Below the pieces are notes generated by a model that was not told the DNA's origin, searched no databases, and saw only the letters and a program-made list of their open reading frames with translations. Positions 57,006 to 64,000 of a stretch of 64,000 nucleotides of DNA are shown here, piece after piece. The first letter of the stretch is position 1. Every line of letters begins with the position of its first letter. The stretch lies in NCBI GenBank assembly GCA_030278955.1, contig JAOANR010000002.1, forward strand, positions 18,648,057 to 18,712,056, in the 5' to 3' direction. A program made the translations under genes and the position numbers. Source of the stretch: Hygrophila difformis. Lineage: Eukaryota > Streptophyta > Magnoliopsida > Lamiales > Acanthaceae.

Positions 57006-57305
57006 CATTGCAATACGCAAATTAACAAATTTATGGCCTATAGAATTTAATAATTGATATAGATAATAATAACATATAATTTGGTTTTCGATAAATTTAA
57101 AATTTATTAAGTATAAAAATATAATTATCAATCCAAAAAGAGAGTATATATTAATTAAATAATGATAATAAAATTAAAGTCTATAAGTAATTAATAGAAT
57201 TATCTAACAAAAGAAAAATCCAAACAACAAAATAAATACAGATTGTTTCATCAATGTTCGAACAAAAATAGAAAATCATACACATAGTTATAATAAAGTT
57301 TCACC
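57006..57305. other. AT-rich interval without a gene
   Basis: No feature beyond low-complexity AT sequence; probably within a Helitron body. Confidence 0.35.
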
Positions 57306-57332
57306 CTAGATATGCACCCGCGGTATCCGCGG
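57306..57332 (-). mobile_element. Probable 3' terminus of a minus-strand Helitron (H5)
   Basis: In minus sense CCGCGG-loop ATA-CCGCGG is followed by GTGCATATCTAG. The next base is G rather than the usual T, which weakens the call. The sequence to its right (57336-57430) has a second, diverged copy that is split by Helitron H6. Confidence 0.4.
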
Positions 57333-57891
57333 CTTTTATTAAAGAAAATATCATTTATTATAATATACATAAAAATAACTATATAGAATATAAAATATTG
57401 TAAATGAGTCTCTGTAGCATTACAAATGTAAATTTGTTAAATATTTGTGTTTCTAACAAAACCAATTACTTATCCAAAAAATTAAATCGATTATTTTATG
57501 AATAATATAAGTGGCCGACAAATATTAATCACCAAAAAATTCATTGAACAAAAAAAAATCAAACAAATTAATATTTCTTAAATAAAACAAACATCTTATA
57601 ACTTAATATATTAATTGCTCAATGAAATATTTATTTTATAAAGTGTTTAACATGAATATATTTAAATTTAATCTTAACGACATTGAGATAATCTCAATCA
57701 CATAATGTACTTTATTTTATCTTATAATATAAGATAATTACTAAAATCTCTATACAAAAATAAGTTGAATATTAGTTCATAAAAAAATAGTTAAAAGCTT
57801 AAATCAATATTACGTCAATCATAATACTTCTAAAAACCATATAATCAAGTTTTGAAATAGTTTTAATATATAAACTTTAAAATTAGAAGTA
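57333..57891. other. AT-rich interval including the empty-site paralogue of H6
   Basis: 57336-57430 matches the H6 flanks joined together (TATCATTTATTATAA with TATACATAAAAA). The remainder is AT-rich with no gene. Confidence 0.5.
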
Positions 57892-57946
57892 GACCTAAAT
57901 TGGTCAGTCCGCGGGCGGCCCGTCCGCGGACTGACCAATTTAGGTC
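57892..57946. repeat. Perfect 23-bp stem hairpin (palindrome 2)
   Basis: Arms 57892-57914 and 57924-57946 around a 9-base loop. It has the same length and almost the same sequence as palindrome 1. One A-T pair of the stem is changed to T-A on both arms, so pairing is preserved. Confidence 0.95.
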
Positions 57947-60253
57947 CAATTCAATTGAATATTTGTTTTAGTAATAGGTATAATAATTTTATTAAAGAAA
58001 AATATCATTTATTATAATCTATATATATATTAAAGCATTAGTGAACAACCCATCCATTTCAAATTTCTAATTTTTATAAATTTTTGCATTTTAATTAATT
58101 TTTTTAGATTTTTGCATTTATTTATTTATTCATTATAAATTTTATTCATTATTGATCGGGACAAGGATGGTCGGAAGTATCTCACTCAGTGATTTGTTTT
58201 GGCACTATCTTTCTTTCCTTTGATTATCTCTTTTTTTCATTTTCTCTTTTAGCTAGCCTTCATGGCTCTGTACCCAAAAAAACATTTATATTGAATTCCC
58301 ACAATCTTCACTTTTAAATATATTTGAAAGATTTAAAGATATATTTGAAAGATTTTAAATTCACCAAAAATATATTTGAAAGATTTGAAATTTGAAATTT
58401 TGCATTTATTATTTTATCTATATTATTTTGTATTTTTAAATTTACTAATTTTATATTTTCAAGTTTATTTATTTATTCATTAGAGATTTATTCACCTTTA
58501 AAAAAAATTGAAAGATAAAATTTGAAATTTTGTATTTTTATTTTATTTATTTTGGATTTTATTATTTTGCATTTTTTATTTTATCTATTTTAGATTTTAT
58601 TATTTTGAATTAATTTAGATTTTATTGCTGTATTTATTATTTATTTATAGATATTGAGTTTTTACACCATCGGATTATTATGACATGAATAGACATTTTC
58701 ATTTTTTGCACTATAGTACTATTAGGACGGGATTTTGCACTGACAACTAAGAATTATGTTGTGTTTATGTTTCAAAATGGTGATCGTATTGTAATGTCGG
58801 TAATTTAGTGTAGGTTTAGTTTTTTGATATATTTTTTCGGTGTGGTAAATGATGTAATCAAAATATACATTGCACATATTTATTTATTTATATTAAAGAT
58901 ATATTAATGTGTATATGAAATCCAATTTTTAGTTTTTAAAAGATATTTAATTTTCAATTTATATGAAGTTCCCACAATTTTCAGTTTTTAAAGATTGGAA
59001 ATTTCAAATTTATATGGAATTCGCAGTGTATAAATAGAATTTATATTATTAAAAGATACATTAATGAATGTATGGAAAAGATTTGTATATATTAATTAAT
59101 GTATATATAGGTCATGTTTTTACAACTTCTCCTAAAAGTAATACTACATCCGTCTCATTATAATTGTTACGGACCCACCTGACACATATAGTGATGCACA
59201 TTTTTAACGGTTAATAACTTAAATTGTGTTCGATAAAAAATTATAAAAATTTGATATTCTAAAACTACATGATTAGATGAATCTAACAAGATCTCACTTG
59301 ACTATATTTTTTCTTACATAACTATGATAAAAATTCGAATCAAATTTAAACAGTGAATAGTGCCAAAAAGTCAAACATAATATATTTACTAAAAGTGATA
59401 TACAATTATATAGTTTCTAATTGTTAAAAAATATATTTTATAATTATATCATTCTAATTGTATATAAATATATATACTAAATAGTATAAATCTTATTTAT
59501 ATTTTATTATATTTAAAAATACACAAATTATAATTATTAAGAAAATTATGAAAATTCATATTCTATGGATAATTGATTTAGAGTAAATTAGTTATTTTCG
59601 TAAAGCATATTAGAAATAATAGAATCGGGTGTATAAAGAGTTATTGGGATGCGAATAGTCCATCAGTAAATAAAGAAGGAAATTTTATTTTTTAAATCTA
59701 TTTTTTAAGAAATACTTCATTAATCTATATTTTATCAAATTTACAATTGACGGAAGAACAAATATAAATATACATTTATTAGAAATTGAAAGGCTAATTG
59801 CTGCAAATTCTATAAGTTTGAAAATTTTCTCTAGAATACCGGTACTGGATGAAGTTTTAACGTTTGAAATAGATAGTCTATTGATACTATAAGAGACATA
59901 TTATAATAAGGAAGAAATGAAGGTGGATCATAGCACCTTTGTTGATTAATGAGGAGAGAATATTTATAATAAAATAATGTATGTAGTTGATAGTGATGAG
60001 GGTTGATTTTTTTTTCTTTACGTGGTGGAGCTGCCAAGACATTTATCGATAATTTATCTAGAAAATAATATGTTTGTCATTCGTGGGAGAAATGATATTG
60101 TGTTGCATGTAGTATCCAGTGGAATAGCACCATACTCCTTCCAAGAGGTAGGATTGCACATTTTCAATTTGGTTCTACCTGCAAAAAACTTATCCTAGAA
60201 AATTATTTAACATCTGTTCCCATTAAAAGAAAGCCCATTATTTGGAATGAAAA

Positions 60254-60795
60254 TTCTTAATTGGTAGAATGATTATGAGCCCGTCTGAATTAACCAAATT
60301 CCTCATTCGATTTCAGAGGAAAAAAGTCACACTTGTATTTTGTTTTACTATGACTATTAAAAATAGTTAATGTAATGTTTTAAAGAAGGTTGGATTCTAT
60401 CTTCAAAAATCATTTTTACCTATGTTAGTGATATGCTGCAAAATCTCGTGTACTGGAAAGAGAGGACTCGAAGTATTAATATGTAATTAAGATGAATTAA
60501 CCCAAGATACTACAAGAAATATTTTTTACAATGAAAATTATATATGACTTAAATTTGCACAATGAATTTTTCATGTAGGTGATGGTAATTTGTAAATCTG
60601 ATATTGATCTTGGAGATGTACAATTAGATGATATTTCCAGGTTATAATTTTATGAATTCTACGGGATATCATATAGCGACAAGTGTTGAGAGTATTTATA
60701 CACATATGAAATGCAGTACTTCAAATCCATATATTATTAAAGATATTGTTATACTAATTTCTACCAATGAGATTGTTGATACGATCAATTATTAA
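60254..60795 (+). repeat. Direct duplication inside the helicase, copy 1
   Basis: Diverged direct copy of 61119-61645. Shared landmarks are CTTAATTGGTAGAATGATTA and TGTAGGTGATGGTAA. Confidence 0.8.
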
Positions 60796-61118
60796 ATCAT
60801 GGAACGTATGTCTGCAAATGAAAATGTACATATATATACATATATATATCAGTTCTAATAATATTTATCAAGCGGATGAAAGCATAGATAATGTCAATGA
60901 ATTATTTTCACTATAATATCGAAACACGATCAAATTGTTCTGGATTATCAAATCATGAAATAGAGTTGATTTAGGGTTGCATAGTCATGCATATTAGGAA
61001 TATAGATCGATCAAATAAAGTATGCAATGTAACTATGTAAGTAGGTTGATAGTCACCAAGATGCAGAATCATATTATTGAGGTTAAACTAATTTTCCAGA
61101 AACTATGAAAGTAAAAAC

Positions 61119-61645
61119 TTCTTAATTGGTAGAATGATTATGAGCTGAGCCTATCTGATTTAACCAAATTCATGATTCGATTTAAGTTGAGAAAATTTCA
61201 ACTTGTAGTTTGTTTTGCTATGATTATAAACAAAAGTCAATGTTAATCTTTAAAGAATATTGGACTTTATCTTCCAAAATAAGTTTTTGCCATGAACAGT
61301 TATGTTGCAATATTTCGCGCCACTAGCAAGATGCGGCTCAAAATATTAATATGCAATTAAGAATGATTAACTCAAGATACCACAAGAAATGTTGTTTGCT
61401 ATAAAATTTATATATAAAAATTTACAAAATGGATACTTAATGTAGGTGATGGTAAGGCCAATATTGATTTTGATGATCTACAATTAGATGTGACATTTCC
61501 GGATGATATTCTTATAAACTCTACGGGTGATCCTATGGCGACAACTTTTAAGAGTACATATACAAATATAAGCTGCATCACTTCAAATTCATATATTTTA
61601 AAAGATAGTACTATATTAGCCCCTATCAATGATATTTTCAGGAAT
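61119..61645 (+). repeat. Direct duplication inside the helicase, copy 2
   Basis: Second copy, placed just after the RLIVTKMQNH motif. It repeats the middle of the helicase and then leaves the gene. Confidence 0.8.
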
Positions 61646-62215
61646 GAAATTTTCAGCAAATTGTGAGGAAGTTCATCATATTATACTTAATATTTATATC
61701 TATATGTTATTTTATTTTAATTTAAATTTCAAATTAAATAAAAATATTATATTAATAATTATTTTTATTGATCTGTTAAGCCACAGAAGCTAAAGAGGAC
61801 GGTATAATATGATTTCTTAGTTAGTTTTAAAAATAATTAAATTATATTATCATATATATCCTCTTTCAAATAGATATAAAATCATTACACATTTTTCATA
61901 ACTCAAAATATCATTTATACTTAATACTCAAGAATTGTTGTTTACAATAAAATTTTCAGCAAATTGTATATGAAAATTTCATATTATACTTAATATTTAT
62001 ATTTAAATTTTATTTATTTTAAATTAAATAAAAATCTTAATATTTATTTTTATTGATCTGTTATGTTTGTAGTGGACAAGCCACAGAAGCTAAAGAATGC
62101 AATATAATACGATTTTTCTGATAGTTTTAAAAATAATTAAATTATATTATCATATACACTCACTTTCGAACATATATAAAATTATTACACATTTTTCTAT
62201 TACTCAAAATACATT
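61645..62215 (+). repeat. Two-copy tandem repeat of about 280 bp at the H6 3' end
   Basis: 61645-61915 and 61945-62215 share ATTTTCAGCAAATTGT, AGCCACAGAAGCTAAAGA and TTATATTATCATATA. Non-coding. Confidence 0.7.
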
Positions 62216-62296
62216 AATTATTATTATATAATAAGGATATATATTATATATAAATATATAATTATGCCCGTCGAGTCTCGACGGGTTATTTGCTAG

Positions 62297-62679
62297 TATA
62301 CATAAAAAGAATAACTTTATAGAATATAAAGTATTGTACATGAGTCCCTAGTTGTAGCATTCCAAATGTACATTTGTTAATCTAAACAAATTCTACCTCA
62401 TTAATGTGTAATATTTAAATTTTAATATCCGTTCACTTTTAGATTATTTTTTCTATCTTTTTGCTCACTCGATATTTTTTAAAAAAAAGTATCCTTTATT
62501 TACCCATAATTTCACTATCCAATATTCATCCATTATTGTCCAGTAGATATTTTTATTTCATAAAATATACTACTATAAGTTTGTCATCACTCACCACCAT
62601 GAGCATTAATTTTTAAATTTCTTTAAATGTGAAAGCATAAAAAAATAATAAGTAATAAAGATAACGACTCATCCATAAA
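62297..62679. other. Right flank of H6 without a gene
   Basis: The first 60 bp continue the element split by H6; the rest is AT-rich and featureless. Confidence 0.45.
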
Positions 62680-64000
62680 TGTAACACCCCGGATTTGGTA
62701 ACCCAGGCCGAGGTGTCACCACCGCATCTCCCTAGCAAGACACGGATTCCCGAGCTCGCTAAGGAGGTGCAAGGCTTATGGGTATGCAAAGTTTTAAAAA
62801 CATTCAACAATGAATCCGGAATTTATTAATACTTTAATCAAGTACGATAGTAAAAATCATCATGCATGGATAAGGTAAATGCAGCGGAAAAGTAATCACG
62901 GCCAACACGGCCAAAACCTCGGGTTAAACAGACCCGGTAAACAGTAATACGGTGCAGAAAGCGAAAATGTTCATAAATAATTCCCCCCAAGTGTATGCGT
63001 ATGCGTCACTCGACATACTCTGTAAAAGAAAAATGACAACGGTTGTCAGTATAAAAATATACTGAGTAAGTTAATCCCTAACTAACAAATAAAAGGGGTT
63101 ACATGTGTTTAAACTAAAGATTTCGCTTACCATACGTAAAATTTAAAATACATAGTTCATTTGCAGCGGAAAACATGATTGAAGGACATAATTTTAAAAG
63201 CGTAATTAAAAGCATAATTTAAGATGCATAATTTTAAATACATAATTTAAAAACATGATAAATACGATTTAAGCATAATGGAACACACACAAGTCTTTTA
63301 CATTTTATCCCGTAGACTAAGAAGAGGACACCATACCGGGAGATCACTAACGAGGCAATCTCAACATAGGACCACTAACGAGGCAGTCCAAACAATGGGA
63401 GACCACTAACGAGGCAGTCTCAAAAAGATAGTAGGACCACTAACGAGGCGATCCAAAAATACAGCGCGCGAGATCACTAACGAGGCAATCTCAGATAGTA
63501 AGGAGACCACTAACGAGGCGGTCTCAAAGATAATGATAGCATGAAGATCGGCTCAGCCTAGTGAACGGGATTCTTCGAAAGTTCGTATTTCAACATTATC
63601 AAATGATCGATATCGCGTTTTCATAGTTCGTGTTTTCTCCAGTTCGAAAAATCCTATTCGAGGCAGTTTACGCCTTTCTTAATTAAAAATTCATTTTTAC
63701 ACCGAAAATTCTGAAATTTTTACAGTAGTTCGAAAGTACACACACGAACAACTTTCATGTTTTAAGTTTTTGGAAATAAGGTTCCGAAGTGAGTCGAAAT
63801 TCGAGTTCATTGCAAAGAGTGATTTCTGTCTTAAAAACTGGTTTCGTCACAGGTTCGTGCAACGCCGATTAAAAATTCATTTCAAAACCAATTGATGCGA
63901 AATTTTTACAGTAACTACAAAACACGTTAAAGAACAACTTTCATGTTTTAAGAATTTGGAAATAATGAATTCTTGGTACTCAAAAATCGACCACAACCCA
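62680..64000 (-). repeat. B-family LTR on the minus strand (partial, runs off the window)
   Basis: Reverse complement of the element B LTR, from TGTAACACCCCGG (62680) to the window end (about 1320 of 2690 bp). There is no PBS to its left, so this is the outer end of a 3' LTR or a solo LTR. The left flank ATAAA (62675-62679) is a candidate target-site copy. Contains the hairpin array at 63340-63525. Confidence 0.92.
63340..63525 (-). repeat. Array of six short hairpins in the second B-family LTR
   Basis: Six units with core ACTAACGAGGC (plus strand), the first at 63340-63362 and the last at 63503-63525. Arms again co-vary: GAGAT/ATCTC, GGAC/GTCC, GAGAC/GTCTC. It has one unit more than the copy at 25937-26090. 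Confidence 0.75.

Larger units (their letters stand above)
59930..61664 (+). pseudogene. Helitron Pif1-like helicase remnant
   Basis: Pieces appear in helicase order in shifting frames. A Walker A relic GGAAKTF lies at about 60024 (consensus GGTGKTF). SSGIA is near 60117. The Walker B/DEAP region reads PIIWNENS at about 60234. A GDG...DD block is near 60580, and NEIVDTINY near 60770. CSGLSNHE is near 60938, RNIDRSNKVCN near 60990, and RLIVTKMQNH near 61044. Then a second partial copy starts at 61119 and includes a 73-codon open stretch (61443-61664) with GDGKANIDFDD, FPDDILI and KDSTILAPIND. Many stops and frameshifts; the Walker A lysine survives but the gene is dead. Confidence 0.75.
58018..62296 (+). 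mobile_element. Decayed Helitron H6 (4279 bp) with a broken helicase
   Basis: Starts TCTATATATATATTAAAGC after A58017 and ends CCCGTCGAG-T-CTCGACGGG (62267-62285), TTATTTG, CTAG before T62297. A paralogous empty site at 57336-57430 reads straight through the two flanks, which fixes both ends. The interior is very AT-rich and carries a Pif1-type helicase relic, so this derives from an autonomous Helitron. I see no Rep (HUH) motif in 58018-59930; that part holds no gene I can support. Confidence 0.8.

Noticed and set aside
16811..57525. 14-base identity TAAGTGGCCGACAA at about 16811 and 57510
   Set aside because: Chance matches of this length are expected several times in 64 kb, and the flanks do not align.
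59140..59175. Sequence similar to a Stowaway/mariner MITE end (ACATCCGTCTCATTATAATTG)
   Set aside because: Only one end could be found; without the inverted partner and a TA duplication the call is not supported.
63340..63525. CRISPR-like pattern of short repeats with spacers
   Set aside because: Units are 21-23 bp with irregular spacers of about 8-20 bp, embedded in an LTR in a plant genome; hairpin array is the better reading.

Overview
The window reads as nuclear DNA of a flowering plant, probably a eudicot. It has AT-rich spacers, plant-type splice sites in gene fragments, Ty3/gypsy chromoviruses primed by initiator tRNA-Met, and Helitrons carrying pieces of plant genes. I see no intact host gene. 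The species cannot be told from the sequence alone.

Left part (1-16807): a tandem array of one defective chromovirus on the minus strand, laid out LTR - interior - LTR - interior - LTR with a period of about 8.39 kb. Each interior keeps a small upstream ORF ('ORF0'), a primer binding site and a decayed 3' half of pol (late reverse transcriptase, RNase H, integrase, chromodomain). Gag, protease and the first part of reverse transcriptase are replaced by a gene fragment in the opposite orientation. That fragment has a 5'UTR intron and a domain resembling the 'putative plant transposon protein' family. Next come 612 bp with a pararetrovirus-like promoter (16808-17419) and a 500-N gap (17420-17919).

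Middle (17920-42261): element B (plus strand, 5' LTR cut by the gap) has one gag-pol frame broken only by three stops, each explained by a C-to-T change. Element A (30197-41279, minus strand) is complete, with two LTRs of about 2.69 kb and ATTAC target-site duplications. It is nested in the LTR of a truncated older element, D (28668-42261). A, B and the array share a layout in which LTR and PBS are followed by a small acidic coiled-coil ORF0 and then gag-pol.

Right part (about 43700-62300): a Helitron cluster. Three closely related non-autonomous Helitrons sit at TA repeats. H1 (plus) carries purple acid phosphatase exons, H2 (minus) an exon matching the plant calpain DEK1, and H3 (minus) a probable GYF-domain protein exon. 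Two further minus-strand Helitron 3' ends and two long perfect hairpins follow. A decayed larger Helitron, H6 (plus), carries a broken Pif1-type helicase, and a paralogous empty site confirms its ends. The window closes inside another B-family LTR on the minus strand (62680-64000).

The most unusual features are the hairpin array in the B-family LTRs whose stem arms co-vary, the pair of 55-bp palindromes with a compensatory change, the ORF0 family, the antisense passenger gene in the array element, and the double LTR start in families A and C.
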